A stretch of DNA of 64,000 bases. It comes from Pararhizobium sp. YC-54. GTDB taxonomy: Bacteria > Pseudomonadota > Alphaproteobacteria > Rhizobiales > Rhizobiaceae. The stretch is taken from the NCBI RefSeq assembly GCF_025847205.1, contig NZ_JAOYTH010000004.1, positions 248,001 to 312,000 of the forward strand, read 5' to 3'. The number at the start of each line of letters is the position of its first letter. Positions within the stretch are counted from its first letter, which is position 1. Shown piece by piece: positions 55,515-64,000 of this stretch. The notes beneath the pieces are model-generated. The model had not been told where the DNA came from. It was given only the letters and a program-made list of their open reading frames with translations, and did no database searches. A program made the position numbers and the translations under genes.

Positions 55515-56845
55515 GCAACGAGACTTTCACGGTTTTCCTGGCGGATTACGGTCCGGGCATCTTGATCATCGTGGCGATGATCTTGCTGTCGGCCTTCTTT
55601 TCAGGCTCGGAAACCGCGCTCACTGCTGCATCGCGTGCCCGTATGCATACGCTGGAGGGCAATGGAGACGAGCGTGCCGGGCTGGTCAATCGGCTGATCG
55701 AGCGCCGTGACAGGCTGATCGGCGTGCTGTTGATCGGCAACAACCTTGCCAACATCCTGTCTTCGTCCATCGCCACCAGTCTCTTCCTGCATTTCTTCGG
55801 TGCGTCCGGCGTGGCCTATGCGACGCTCGCCATGACGATCATCCTGGTCATCTTTGCCGAAGTGCTGCCGAAGAGCTGGGCGATTGCATCGCCGGACCGG
55901 TTTGCGCTGGTGGTGGCGCGGGCGGTCAATATCGTTGTTCTGGTCGTCGGTCCGGTCTCCAGCCTGGTGAACTGGATTGTCCGGCGTATCCTCGGGCTGT
56001 TCGGCATCAATCTATCCTCGGAAATGCCGATGCTCACCGCACATGAGGAGCTGCGCGGTGCCGTCGATTTCCTGCACCGCGAAGGTTCCGTCATCAAGGC
56101 CGACCGCGACCGGCTCGGCGGCGTGCTCGATCTCGGCGAGCTCGAAGTCTCCGACATCATGATCCACCGCACTTCGATGCGCGGCATCAACGCTGACGAT
56201 GCGCCCGAAGTCGCCGTGCGTGCGGTTCTCGAAAGCCCTTACACTCGCATGCCGGTCTGGCGCGGATCGACCGACAACATCATCGGCGTCGTGCATGCCA
56301 AGGATCTGTTGCGGGCGCTTGCCGAACCCGATGTCGAGCCGGAAAATCTCGATATCGTCCGGATCGCACAGAAACCGTGGTTCGTGCCGGAAACCACCAA
56401 TCTGAAAGAACAGCTCAACGCCTTCCTGCGCCGCAAGGGGCATTTCGCCATCGTCGTCGACGAATATGGCGAGGTGCAGGGGCTGGTGACGCTGGAAGAC
56501 ATTCTGGAAGAAATCGTCGGCGATATCTCCGACGAGCACGACATCGAGATCCAGGGCGTGCGCCAGGAGGCCGATGGCTCCATCGTCGTTGACGGCAGCG
56601 TGCCGATCCGCGATCTCAATCGCGCACTCGACTGGAACCTGCCGGACGAGGAGGCAACGACAGTCGCCGGTCTGGTGATCCACGAATCCAAGACGATCCC
56701 CGAAGAGCGGCAGGCGTTCACCTTCTATGGCAAGCGCTTCATCGTGATGAAACGGGTGAAGAACCGGATCACGCGGCTCAGGATCAGGCCGGCCGACGAT
56801 GCGACAATGCCTCCGCTCCCGATGAAGAGCGAAGGCATTGAATAA
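55511..56845 (+). CDS. CorC/HlyC-type membrane protein with DUF21 and CBS domains
   Basis: 444 residues. DUF21 membrane domain (about 1-170) with FFSGSETALTAASRARMH and LLIGNNLANILSSSIAT. Then two CBS domains (about 205-340, ESPYTRMPVWRGSTDNIIGVVHAKDLLRA; HFAIVVDEYGEVQGLVTLEDILEEIVG) and a CorC/HlyC C-terminal domain. Members act in magnesium or other metal efflux and are not true haemolysins. The start overlaps the aroB stop by 4 bases, so translation is coupled. Confidence 0.92.
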   Translation: MSNETFTVFLADYGPGILIIVAMILLSAFFSGSETALTAASRARMHTLEGNGDERAGLVNRLIERRDRLIGVLLIGNNLANILSSSIATSLFLHFFGASGVAYATLAMTIILVIFAEVLPKSWAIASPDRFALVVARAVNIVVLVVGPVSSLVNWIVRRILGLFGINLSSEMPMLTAHEELRGAVDFLHREGSVIKADRDRLGGVLDLGELEVSDIMIHRTSMRGINADDAPEVAVRAVLESPYTRMPVWRGSTDNIIGVVHAKDLLRALAEPDVEPENLDIVRIAQKPWFVPETTNLKEQLNAFLRRKGHFAIVVDEYGEVQGLVTLEDILEEIVGDISDEHDIEIQGVRQEADGSIVVDGSVPIRDLNRALDWNLPDEEATTVAGLVIHESKTIPEERQAFTFYGKRFIVMKRVKNRITRLRIRPADDATMPPLPMKSEGIE

Positions 56846-56869
56846 CAGGCAGGCTTCGTTGGTTCAATC

Positions 56870-58456
56870 TTAGCGGCTGCCGATGATGCCGCCGAGAGCG
56901 CCGCCGAGCAGACCGCCGGCGAAAGCTGCACCTGCCGGATCCACTGCGCCACCGCCGCCCCTGTTTTCGACCGGGCCTTCCAGCGTATCGGCCTGATATT
57001 GCCGTTGGACGCGCTGTCCAGCGACCTTCTGGCGAACAGGCTTCTGGGCCTTGCGAACGGCAATGGCGGCTTTCTGGGCTTCGTACTGGGCGCGAACCTG
57101 CGGCATCATCGGATCGGTCTGAACGACAAGGAACATATGCTGCTGCTGCGTCAGGTAGGTTGTCTCAACCATGCCGTTTTGCTGCTGCCATGCGCCAATT
57201 GCGGTTCTTGACCTGGCGCCAAGCGCACCATCCGCACCGCCGGTGACATGGCCGAGCGCGCCGAGCCGCAGTTGCAGATCGATCCTGCCTTCCTTGTCGA
57301 GGTTCAGGGCGGTTTCAGTCTCCGGCGTTCCGACGCTGAGCTTGACATCATCGGGCATGGCGACGGCAGTGCGAACCTGGGAGGCCGAAGCTGTTGCCTC
57401 GCCTGCCGGGGCAACAGAGGCAACTTGCGTGGCCGCCGCGGCTTTCATCTGATCGAGATTGAGCTTGGCGAGTGTGGCAAAATTCCCGTTCGGATACTGC
57501 TGCAGGTAAAGCTCGTAGTGCGCGACGGTGTTGCGCTTGGACGCCTCTTCCCACAGTTTCTGTTCGACGGTCCAGTTGACGTCTTTCGCAGCTGTCGTGT
57601 TGGCGTCGCCTGCGGGCTTTTCTAGGTTCGGGACGACCGCTGTTGCCTCAGCCGCAGGCTCTCCGCCGATGAAGACTTCGCGGGATAGCGAAGCATTGTG
57701 CCAGGGGTGTTGCGCCCCGCCGGTCGCTTCCGAGACGTCGGCGCGAACCCTTGTCAGAGCGCTCTGGATTTCGAGGCCAGGCGTCGTCAGATGCCGCGCG
57801 AGTGCTGTCGTATAGGGGCTGTTGATGCCCTTGCCGTCATAGGCGACGGCGCCGGGATCGGTCGCATAGGCGATCAGCAGTCCGCCGGCGCCGGCTGTCT
57901 GGTTGTTGGCCTGCACCGGCGCCAGGCCGACCCCCATCGAGGCGGAGCGGCTGGCCGGCATGACCTTTGCCAGCGAGCGCGCCAGCGGATTGTCGCGGCA
58001 GGCATCCAGAATGATGATGCTGACGGCCGGATCCGGCGGCAGGGCCGCAAGGAATTTTTCGGCGGGCACCGTGCGCGTCTGCAGCTGCGCCGCCTTTTCC
58101 AGCTGCGCGTCGATCGGCACGAGATAGTTACGCCCGTCGACCTGCAGGCCGTGGCCGGCATAGTAGACGACGGCAATATCTGCGTCATAGGCGATCTCGG
58201 TGAATTGATCGACCAATGCGCTCATCGCCGTCTTGTCGAGATTTTCGCCCTCGATGACGGTGAAGCCCGCCGTGCGGAAGGTCTCCGCCATCAGCTTGGC
58301 GTCGTTTTTCGGGTTCGGCAATTCGACGGCGTGCTTGTAGGCACTGTTGCCCATGACAAGCGCGACCTTCTTACCGGACGGCGTTGCTGCCGATACCTCA
58401 CTGAATGATAGAAACGCAGCGCTGAACGCCGCGACAAGCCCAAGCCACCTGAGCAT
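56870..58456 (-). CDS. Secreted caspase-like (C14) protein with C-terminal region of unknown fold
   Basis: 528 residues. A signal peptide ends at about residue 23 (SEVSAATP). The caspase-like domain (about 27-240) has the catalytic dyad His102 (VYYAGHGLQ) and Cys153 (ILDACRDNPLAR). The linker (about 250-380) has a helical repeat-like part (WEEASKRNTVAHYELYLQQYPNG). The 380-440 stretch resembles a peptidoglycan-binding motif (LQLRLGALGHVTGGADGALGARSR). A Gly-rich tail ends it. Such periplasmic metacaspase-like proteins in rhizobia are uncharacterised; proteolysis is expected but unproven. Confidence 0.88.
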   Translation of the reverse strand: MLRWLGLVAAFSAAFLSFSEVSAATPSGKKVALVMGNSAYKHAVELPNPKNDAKLMAETFRTAGFTVIEGENLDKTAMSALVDQFTEIAYDADIAVVYYAGHGLQVDGRNYLVPIDAQLEKAAQLQTRTVPAEKFLAALPPDPAVSIIILDACRDNPLARSLAKVMPASRSASMGVGLAPVQANNQTAGAGGLLIAYATDPGAVAYDGKGINSPYTTALARHLTTPGLEIQSALTRVRADVSEATGGAQHPWHNASLSREVFIGGEPAAEATAVVPNLEKPAGDANTTAAKDVNWTVEQKLWEEASKRNTVAHYELYLQQYPNGNFATLAKLNLDQMKAAAATQVASVAPAGEATASASQVRTAVAMPDDVKLSVGTPETETALNLDKEGRIDLQLRLGALGHVTGGADGALGARSRTAIGAWQQQNGMVETTYLTQQQHMFLVVQTDPMMPQVRAQYEAQKAAIAVRKAQKPVRQKVAGQRVQRQYQADTLEGPVENRGGGGAVDPAGAAFAGGLLGGALGGIIGSR

Positions 58457-58537
58457 CGTCTTGACCCCAAAATAGAGGCTCCCCGGACAACCTTGAACCG
58501 GCTCCGCCTATGATGAAAATTTTCTGTATGTTGTAAT

Positions 58538-58559
58538 AAAAAACGGATCGTGCGATCCG
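58538..58559 (-). terminator. Terminator after bolA
   Basis: CGGATCG and CGATCCG pair around TG; on the reverse strand six T follow. It lies 114 bases past the bolA stop, with no gene between. Confidence 0.7.
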
Positions 58560-58672
58560 ACTATTCTCTGCTTCCCACTACAATTGTAGGTGTTAGCCAC
58601 AATCCCGTCAATTCGGCAGGAGTTAAACCCTTCGGTCTACACTCTTTGCTTTAATACAAGGTATCTCTAGCC

Positions 58673-58954
58673 TTACCAGCGGGTTGTTTCCCCGGGAACA
58701 GCTGGTTCAAGCGCCAGTGCATGCAATCCTGCGTCGATTTCGGCTTTCAGAACATCATTGATGGCGCGGTGGCGGGCGATACGGCTCATGCCGATAAAAG
58801 CGCTGGAAACAATCCGTACCCGCATATGGGTTTCGCCGCTGCCGTCGATATCCGGATGATGGCCGGCATGCAGATGGCTTTCGTTGACAACGATCAGCCG
58901 TTCGGGCGAAAAGGCCGCGTTGAGTTTTGTTTCGATGCGGCTTTGAAGCGACAT
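58673..58954 (-). CDS. bolA: BolA-family protein
   Basis: 93 residues. Typical class: SLQSRIETKLNAAFSPERLIVVNESHLHAGH with the conserved His, then SSAFIGMSRIARHRAINDVL and GLHALALEPAVPGE. BolA-family proteins partner monothiol glutaredoxins in iron-sulfur handling and affect cell shape under stress. It is divergent from a J-domain gene 160 bases away. Confidence 0.93.
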   Translation of the reverse strand: MSLQSRIETKLNAAFSPERLIVVNESHLHAGHHPDIDGSGETHMRVRIVSSAFIGMSRIARHRAINDVLKAEIDAGLHALALEPAVPGETTRW

Positions 58955-59114
58955 GTTTTAGCCCCGTTTGTCTGGCTTTTCCGTAAGCATCGATCTCAAA
59001 CGAACGACCTGTCCGGGATTGCGTTTTGCGCGTGCAAAATGGCTTCACAAAGCCTGTAACATTCCCATTTGTCAATTCTTGTTGTGGCGCCCGCCACGCC
59101 CCATAATTAGCGCC

Positions 59115-59741
59115 ATGAAACTTGATTCAAAATACTTCGACGGGATCCGGACGCGCCGCAAGGTGAACCAGAAGCCTGAGCCGATGGCACCCAAGTGTCA
59201 GTGGGACGGGTGCGAGGAAAATGCTGTTCATCGTGCGCCGGTCGGCCGCAATGCCGAAAATGAATTTTTCATGTTCTGCTTCGAGCACGTCAAGGAATAC
59301 AACAAGGGCTACAACTACTTCTCCGGCCTGTCCGATACCGAGATCGCCCGCTACCAGAAGGAAGCCATCACCGGCCACCGTCCGACATGGACGGTGGGGG
59401 TCAACAAGAACGCCAAGAATGCGCCGCAGCAGTCGCAGCAGCGCTCCGGTTCGGCCGGTGCGCAGGCCCGCATGCGCGATCCCTTCGGCTTCGTCGATCA
59501 GGCCCGGGCGCGGGCGCCCAGGCAAGAGCCACGGCTGCGCAAGCTGAAGACATTGGAGGCCAAGGCCTTCGAAACGCTCGGCCTGCATGCCAATGCCACG
59601 CCGGCAGACGTCAAGACGGCCTACAAAGAGCTTGTAAAAAAGCATCACCCCGATGCAAATGGCGGAGACAGGGGATCGGAAGAGCGTTTTCGCGCCGTGA
59701 TCCAGGCATATCAATTGTTAAAACAGGCTGGCTTCTGCTAG
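59115..59741 (+). CDS. J-domain (DnaJ-class) co-chaperone-like protein
   Basis: 208 residues. The N-terminal part has a Cys-containing region (KCQWDGCEENAVHRAPVG, FFMFCFEHVKEYNKGYNYF) with possible zinc binding. The C-terminal 65 residues are a J domain: FETLGLHANATPADVKTAYKELVKKHHPDANGG with the HPD motif. J-domain proteins stimulate DnaK ATPase. ATG 59115 has no strong ribosome site. Placement before cobS/cobT is seen in rhizobia; no link to cobalamin is established. Confidence 0.87.
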   Translation: MKLDSKYFDGIRTRRKVNQKPEPMAPKCQWDGCEENAVHRAPVGRNAENEFFMFCFEHVKEYNKGYNYFSGLSDTEIARYQKEAITGHRPTWTVGVNKNAKNAPQQSQQRSGSAGAQARMRDPFGFVDQARARAPRQEPRLRKLKTLEAKAFETLGLHANATPADVKTAYKELVKKHHPDANGGDRGSEERFRAVIQAYQLLKQAGFC

Positions 59742-59833
59742 GAACCCGTTTTATTACGGTCACACATTTATAAAGGCATAGACGGGACTGCCCCCGCCAA
59801 GCGAGTCAAGGGGCTTTCCGTGCTGGAGACATG

Positions 59834-60829
59834 ATGAGCAAGGTAGACCTCGACATTTCCAACCTCCCCGATACGACAGTTTCCGTCCGCGACGTTTTCC
59901 GTATCGATACCGATCTGCGCGTGCCGGCCTATTCGAAGGCCGATGCCTATGTGCCGGATCTCGATCCCGACTATCTCTTCGATCGCGAGACGACGCTCGC
60001 CATCCTCGCCGGCTTTGCCCATAACCGCCGCGTCATGGTCTCCGGTTATCACGGCACCGGCAAGTCGACCCATATCGAGCAGGTCGCTGCCCGCCTCAAC
60101 TGGCCCTGCGTGCGCGTCAACCTCGATAGCCATGTCAGCCGTATCGATCTCGTCGGCAAGGACGCCATCGTCGTCAAGGACGGCATGCAGGTCACGGAAT
60201 TCAAGGACGGCATCCTGCCCTGGGCCTACCAGCACAATGTCGCGCTCGTTTTCGACGAATACGACGCTGGCCGTCCGGACGTGATGTTCGTCATCCAGCG
60301 CGTGCTCGAATCCTCCGGCCGCCTGACGCTGCTCGACCAGAGCCGTGTCATTCGTCCGCACCCGGCATTCCGTCTGTTTGCGACGGCCAACACCGTCGGC
60401 CTCGGCGACACGACCGGCCTCTATCACGGCACCCAGCAGATCAACCAGGCGCAGATGGACCGCTGGTCGATCGTCACCACGCTGAACTACCTGCCGCACG
60501 ACAACGAAGTCGATATCGTCGCCGCCAAGGTCAAGGGCTTCACCAAGGAACGCGGCCGCGACACCGTCTCGAAGATGGTCCGCGTTGCCGATCTGACCCG
60601 TGCCGCCTTCATCAACGGCGACCTGTCGACCGTCATGAGCCCGCGTACCGTCATCACCTGGGCTGAAAACGCGCATATCTTCGGCGATATCGCCTTTGCC
60701 TTCCGCGTCACCTTCCTCAACAAGTGCGACGAGCTTGAGCGGGCGCTGGTGGCCGAACACTATCAGCGCGCCTTCGGTGTCGAGCTGAAGGAAAGTGCTG
60801 CCAATATCGTGCTCGAAGCCACGGCCTGA
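59834..60829 (+). CDS. cobS: CobS, cobaltochelatase ATPase subunit
   Basis: 331 residues of the AAA+ family. Visible: Walker [16 protein letters not shown] (about 71-79), Walker [34 protein letters not shown] and the sensor region. With CobT it drives cobalt insertion by CobN into hydrogenobyrinic acid a,c-diamide in aerobic cobalamin synthesis. The ATG at 59834 (MSKVDLD) lies five bases after GGAG and matches the family start; an ATG at 59831 is adjacent. CobN is not in the window. Confidence 0.96.
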   Translation: MSKVDLDISNLPDTTVSVRDVFRIDTDLRVPAYSKADAYVPDLDPDYLFDRETTLAILAGFAHNRRVMVSGYHGTGKSTHIEQVAARLNWPCVRVNLDSHVSRIDLVGKDAIVVKDGMQVTEFKDGILPWAYQHNVALVFDEYDAGRPDVMFVIQRVLESSGRLTLLDQSRVIRPHPAFRLFATANTVGLGDTTGLYHGTQQINQAQMDRWSIVTTLNYLPHDNEVDIVAAKVKGFTKERGRDTVSKMVRVADLTRAAFINGDLSTVMSPRTVITWAENAHIFGDIAFAFRVTFLNKCDELERALVAEHYQRAFGVELKESAANIVLEATA

Positions 60830-60832
60830 TCC

Positions 60833-62737
60833 ATGGCAGGCCGGGGCGACAATTCGAAAGCAAGGCCGGCCGGTGTGGTGGATGTTGAACCATTCCGCCG
60901 CGCACTGACCGGCTGCATCCGTTCGATTGCCGGGGATTCGGAAATCGAGGTCGTGTTTGCCAACGAGCGTCCGGGGCTTGCCGGAGAGCGCGTGCGGCTG
61001 CCGGAAATCTCCAAGCGGCCGACACGCCAGGAACTGGCGATCACCCGCGGCCTCGGCGATTCGATGGCGCTGCGCAAGGCCTGCCACAACCCCCGCATTC
61101 ATGCGACCATGTCGCCGCAGGGGGCGGACGCAAGGGTGATCTTCGATGCCGTCGAGCAGGCACGTGTCGAGGCGATCGGCGCACTGCGCATGACCGGTGT
61201 CGCCACCAACCTGACGTCGATGCTCGACGACAAATATGCCCGTGCCAATTTCGGCACGATCGACCGGCAGGCGGATGCGCCGCTGGAGGAGGCCGTGGCG
61301 CTGATCGTGCGCGAAAAGCTCACCGGCCAGAAACCGCCTGCCTCCGCCGGTCAGGTGCTGGACCTCTGGCGTGATTTCATCGAGGAAAAAGCCGCCGGCG
61401 ACATGGCCAACCTGTCGGCCGCCGTCAACGATCAGCAGGCCTTTGCCCGCGTCGTGCGCGACATGCTGACGTCGATGGAAGTCGCCGAGAAATATGGCGA
61501 CGACGATGTCGAGCCAGACGACCAGGACACCCAGACCGACGAGGACCAGCCGCGCAGCCAGGAAGAGGATGAAAACAGCTCCGACGAGGATGCCGGTTCC
61601 GACGCTGCCCCGGCCGACGAGAACGAAACCGCCGACGAGCAGATGGACGAAGGCGAGATGGACGGCGCCGAAATCTCCGAAGAAGAGATGTCGGACGACG
61701 GCGAGGACGACAGCGAGACGCCGGGCGAGGTCAAGCGCCCAAGCCATCCCTTCGACGATTTCAACGAAAAGGTCGATTACGGCGTCTTCACCGAGGAGTT
61801 CGACGAAACCATCACGGCCGAGGAACTTTGCGACGAAGCCGAACTCGAGCGCCTGCGCGCTTTCCTCGACAAGCAGCTGGCCCATCTGCAGGGCGCCGTC
61901 GGCCGGTTGGCCAACCGGTTGCAGCGCCGCCTGATGGCGCAGCAGAACCGTTCCTGGGAATTCGACCTGGAAGAGGGCTATCTCGATTCGGCGCGGTTGA
62001 CGCGCATGATCATCGACCCGATGCAGCCCTTGTCGTTCAAGCGTGAGAAGGACACCAACTTCCGCGATACGGTCGTGACGCTCTTGATCGACAATTCCGG
62101 CTCGATGCGTGGCCGGCCGATCACGGTCGCCGCCACCTGCGCGGACATCCTTGCCCGCACGCTGGAACGCTGCGGCGTCAAGGTCGAGATCCTCGGCTTC
62201 ACCACCAAGGCCTGGAAGGGCGGGCAATCGCGCGAAAAGTGGCTGGCCAGCGGCAAGCCGCAGACGCCGGGCCGGCTTAACGACCTGCGCCACATCATCT
62301 ACAAGTCCGCAGACGCCCCCTGGCGCCGCGCCCGCCGCAATCTCGGCCTGATGATGCGTGAAGGGCTGCTCAAGGAAAACATCGACGGTGAGGCGCTGAT
62401 CTGGGCGCATAACCGGCTGCTCGGCCGCTCCGAACAACGCCGTATCCTGATGATGATCTCGGATGGTGCGCCGGTCGACGATTCGACCCTGTCGGTCAAT
62501 CCGGGCAACTATCTGGAGCGGCATCTGCGCGCCGTCATCGAGCAGATCGAGACGCGTTCCCCGGTCGAATTGCTGGCCATCGGCATCGGTCATGACGTGA
62601 CGCGATACTACCGCAAGGCCGTGACCATCGTCGATGCGGACGAACTCGCCGGCGCGATGACCGAGCAGCTGGCCTCGCTGTTTGACGACGAGAGTTCCCG
62701 CCGCCGGGCCGCGCCCGCGCGCCGGCGTGCGAGCTGA
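60833..62737 (+). CDS. cobT: CobT, cobaltochelatase large subunit
   Basis: 634 residues. An N-terminal conserved part ([21 protein letters not shown]) precedes a very acidic linker (about 220-300) and a C-terminal von Willebrand factor A-like domain with a MIDAS motif DNSGSM (about 420) and [10 protein letters not shown]. CobT forms the ring-shaped ATPase complex with CobS. The start follows cobS after only 3 bases, so they are one operon. The acidic linker is normal in this family. Confidence 0.96.
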   Translation: MAGRGDNSKARPAGVVDVEPFRRALTGCIRSIAGDSEIEVVFANERPGLAGERVRLPEISKRPTRQELAITRGLGDSMALRKACHNPRIHATMSPQGADARVIFDAVEQARVEAIGALRMTGVATNLTSMLDDKYARANFGTIDRQADAPLEEAVALIVREKLTGQKPPASAGQVLDLWRDFIEEKAAGDMANLSAAVNDQQAFARVVRDMLTSMEVAEKYGDDDVEPDDQDTQTDEDQPRSQEEDENSSDEDAGSDAAPADENETADEQMDEGEMDGAEISEEEMSDDGEDDSETPGEVKRPSHPFDDFNEKVDYGVFTEEFDETITAEELCDEAELERLRAFLDKQLAHLQGAVGRLANRLQRRLMAQQNRSWEFDLEEGYLDSARLTRMIIDPMQPLSFKREKDTNFRDTVVTLLIDNSGSMRGRPITVAATCADILARTLERCGVKVEILGFTTKAWKGGQSREKWLASGKPQTPGRLNDLRHIIYKSADAPWRRARRNLGLMMREGLLKENIDGEALIWAHNRLLGRSEQRRILMMISDGAPVDDSTLSVNPGNYLERHLRAVIEQIETRSPVELLAIGIGHDVTRYYRKAVTIVDADELAGAMTEQLASLFDDESSRRRAAPARRRAS

Positions 62738-62851
62738 CAATACTGTCTGGCCGGGGCGCTTAGTGCTGCCCCGGTCTTGCCTGCCATATTGCGTGTTGAT
62801 TTTGCCGGAGCCGCTTTGCGCTCCATGCCGGCATGCCGGAAGGACTTCCTT

Positions 62852-63889
62852 TTGAACACGACACTGATCCAGGCTGCCGCCTTTTCCCTGACACTGGCCA
62901 CCATGCCGTCGGTCGCGGCGACATTGCCGGTTTCGGAAATCGTCCCGGTGAAAAGCCGGCAGATCGACAACTTCAAGATCGGTTCGGACCAGAAACTGTT
63001 CGGCAAGCTGGAGTTCATCGGTGGCATCGAGATGTCGTCGTCGAACGCCTTGCTTGGTGCGATCTCGTCGATCCGCTTTCGCCCGGACCGGAAATCCTTC
63101 CTCGCGGTCATGGATACCGGCCATTGGGTCGAAGGGAAAATCAAGCGCGACCAGAAAGGCCGGCTGGCGGGCGCCAGCGATCTGACGGTAACCTCGATGA
63201 TCGATGCCAACGGCCGGTCCGAACAGGTCAAGGAGCGGATGGACTGCGAGGGTGTGGCGCTGCGCGACGGCGCGGTGCTCGCCAGCTACGAGGGACTTCA
63301 CCGCGTCGATTCCTATCCCGATCCCGGCTTTGCCCGGTCCGGGCCCGTCGCGACCTTGCCGCTTCTCATTCCCGAACAATCACTGGGCGGCAATCGCGGG
63401 CTTGAAACCATCGCCGTTTCGCCCAAGGACGGCCCACTTGCGGGCGGCACCGCTGTTGTGGCCGAGCGGAGCTTCGACACGGCCGGCCATCTCCTGGCCG
63501 CCGTCCTCGACGGTCCCCGCAAGGGCGTTTTCAGCGTCGTTCGGAAAGGGCCTTTCGCGGTGACTGACGGTGCGTTCCTGCCCAACGGCGACCTGTTGAT
63601 TCTGGAGCGCCGCTTCAGCTTTGCCGAGGGCCTCGGCATGCAGATACGCCGCATCAGGGGGGGCGACATCAAGCCTGGCGCGGTGGTCGATGGCGAAATC
63701 CTCCTCAACGCAGACATGGGCTACCAGATTGACAATATGGAAGGTCTGGATGTCATCGTTGAGCCCGGTGGCGACATCCGCATCATCATCGTTTCCGATG
63801 ACAACCACTCCATCCTCGAGCGCAACCTGATGCTGGAGTTCCGGCTGGTCGAAATAGAAACTGCACAAGAAAAAACCCGCACCATGTGA
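62852..63889 (+). CDS. Phytase-like esterase family secreted protein
   Basis: 345 residues with a signal peptide (TTLIQAAAFSLTLATMPSVAA). The mature part is a beta-propeller-like esterase-like phytase fold: FIGGIEMSSSNALLGAISSIRF, MDTGHWVEGKIK, DCEGVALRDG, GGNRGLETIAVSP, and ending NMEGLDVIVEPGGDIRIIIVSDDNHS. The family includes phytase-like hydrolases, but catalysis is not shown by sequence alone. TTG 62852 was chosen because GGAAGGA lies 7 bases upstream; an ATG at 62825 is an alternative. Downstream is a terminator. Confidence 0.82.
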   Translation: MNTTLIQAAAFSLTLATMPSVAATLPVSEIVPVKSRQIDNFKIGSDQKLFGKLEFIGGIEMSSSNALLGAISSIRFRPDRKSFLAVMDTGHWVEGKIKRDQKGRLAGASDLTVTSMIDANGRSEQVKERMDCEGVALRDGAVLASYEGLHRVDSYPDPGFARSGPVATLPLLIPEQSLGGNRGLETIAVSPKDGPLAGGTAVVAERSFDTAGHLLAAVLDGPRKGVFSVVRKGPFAVTDGAFLPNGDLLILERRFSFAEGLGMQIRRIRGGDIKPGAVVDGEILLNADMGYQIDNMEGLDVIVEPGGDIRIIIVSDDNHSILERNLMLEFRLVEIETAQEKTRTM

Positions 63890-63900
63890 TGATGCGGGTT
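63874..63900 (+). terminator. Terminator-like hairpin at the end of the phytase-like gene
   Basis: AACCCGCA and TGCGGGTT pair across an 11-base loop that contains the stop region. On the reverse strand it would follow the incoming partial gene, with TTTTT available. Confidence 0.55.
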
Positions 63901-63925
63901 CCATGTCTTTATGCTGTTTTGGAAA

Positions 63926-64000
63926 TCAGGCGCGGGCCTTCACGCCCGGCATCGGCTTGATCACGTTCATCAGTGCGCCATAGGGCAACAGCATCACCAG
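63926..64000 (-). CDS. C-terminal end of a membrane-type gene (cut by window edge)
   Basis: Reverse-strand frame without start in view: LVMLLPYGALMNVIKPMPGV then KARA and TGA at 63926-63928. It is hydrophobic and could be the last membrane segment of a transporter. I cannot name it. It is convergent to the phytase-like gene. Confidence 0.45.
   Translation of the reverse strand: MVMLLPYGALMNVIKPMPGVKARA

Noticed and set aside
59742..59833. Possible cobalamin riboswitch before cobS
   Set aside because: The 92-base gap is too short for one and no B12-box-like sequence was seen.
59768..63379. Very long open frame antisense to cobS, cobT and the phytase-like gene
   Set aside because: High GC makes long antisense frames common. 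It runs opposite to strongly recognised genes, has no ribosome site and no domain.

Overview
The window is a chromosomal segment of an alphaproteobacterium of the Rhizobiaceae (Rhizobium/Agrobacterium/Sinorhizobium group). This rests on high-GC coding sequence, the CtrA-ChpT-SciP cell-cycle genes with CcrM-type GANTC sites, an alphaproteobacterial SerC, CobS/CobT aerobic cobaltochelatase genes, an RpoH1-like sigma factor and a DUF1134/EipA envelope protein. Nearly all of it is orderly housekeeping sequence. No complete transposon, phage or CRISPR array was seen.

Layout. 0-0.5 kb: start of a Ku (end-joining) gene with a small partner, both leftward. 0.7-6.3 kb: tolQ-tolR-tolA-tolB-pal-cpoB envelope system. 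6.3-11.4 kb: tilS, ftsH, glmM. 11.6-13.5 kb: two tandem paralogous outer-membrane beta-barrel genes, each behind a perfect CtrA-type box. 13.5-15.7 kb: a membrane O-acyltransferase with an SGNH domain. 15.7-18.6 kb: serC-serA behind a structured leader. 18.8-24.9 kb: an EamA transporter, purA, a large acidic membrane protein and rpoH. 25-27 kb: an AraC regulator and three small genes, one a 53-residue Cys-rich protein. 27-30.5 kb: rluD, a DUF6476 gene, a TrmH-type methyltransferase and a coiled-coil membrane protein. 30.6-36.4 kb: a cell-cycle island (eipA, chpT, a receiver protein, ctrA, a FliJ-like gene, sciP) and a LuxR-type regulator. 36.6-38.1 kb: mnmA and tRNA-Met. 38.1-45.5 kb: an RTX-like protein, an AraC regulator divergent from an alcohol dehydrogenase, a secreted protein, an Lrp regulator, an M20 amidohydrolase and a D,D-carboxypeptidase. 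45.5-53.6 kb: a CobW-type GTPase, a DUF930 gene, an ECF sigma factor with its YCII/DGPF partner, TusA-like and L,D-transpeptidase genes, accA and xerD. 53.8-56.8 kb: aroK-aroB and a CorC-type gene. 56.9-64 kb: a caspase-like protein, bolA, a J-domain protein, cobS-cobT, a phytase-like esterase and the tail of one more gene.

How the parts work together. The strongest theme is cell-cycle and envelope control. The phosphorelay protein ChpT, its target CtrA and the CtrA antagonist SciP lie within about 4 kb. CtrA-like boxes (TTAA-N7-TTAA or one mismatch) precede chpT/eipA, ctrA and sciP, and perfect ones precede both outer-membrane protein genes. Many other genes serve the envelope: Tol-Pal, GlmM, FtsH, EipA, a D,D-carboxypeptidase and an L,D-transpeptidase.

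Most functions are family assignments made by reading the translations. No database search was run. Start codons were chosen from Shine-Dalgarno sites and known family starts.
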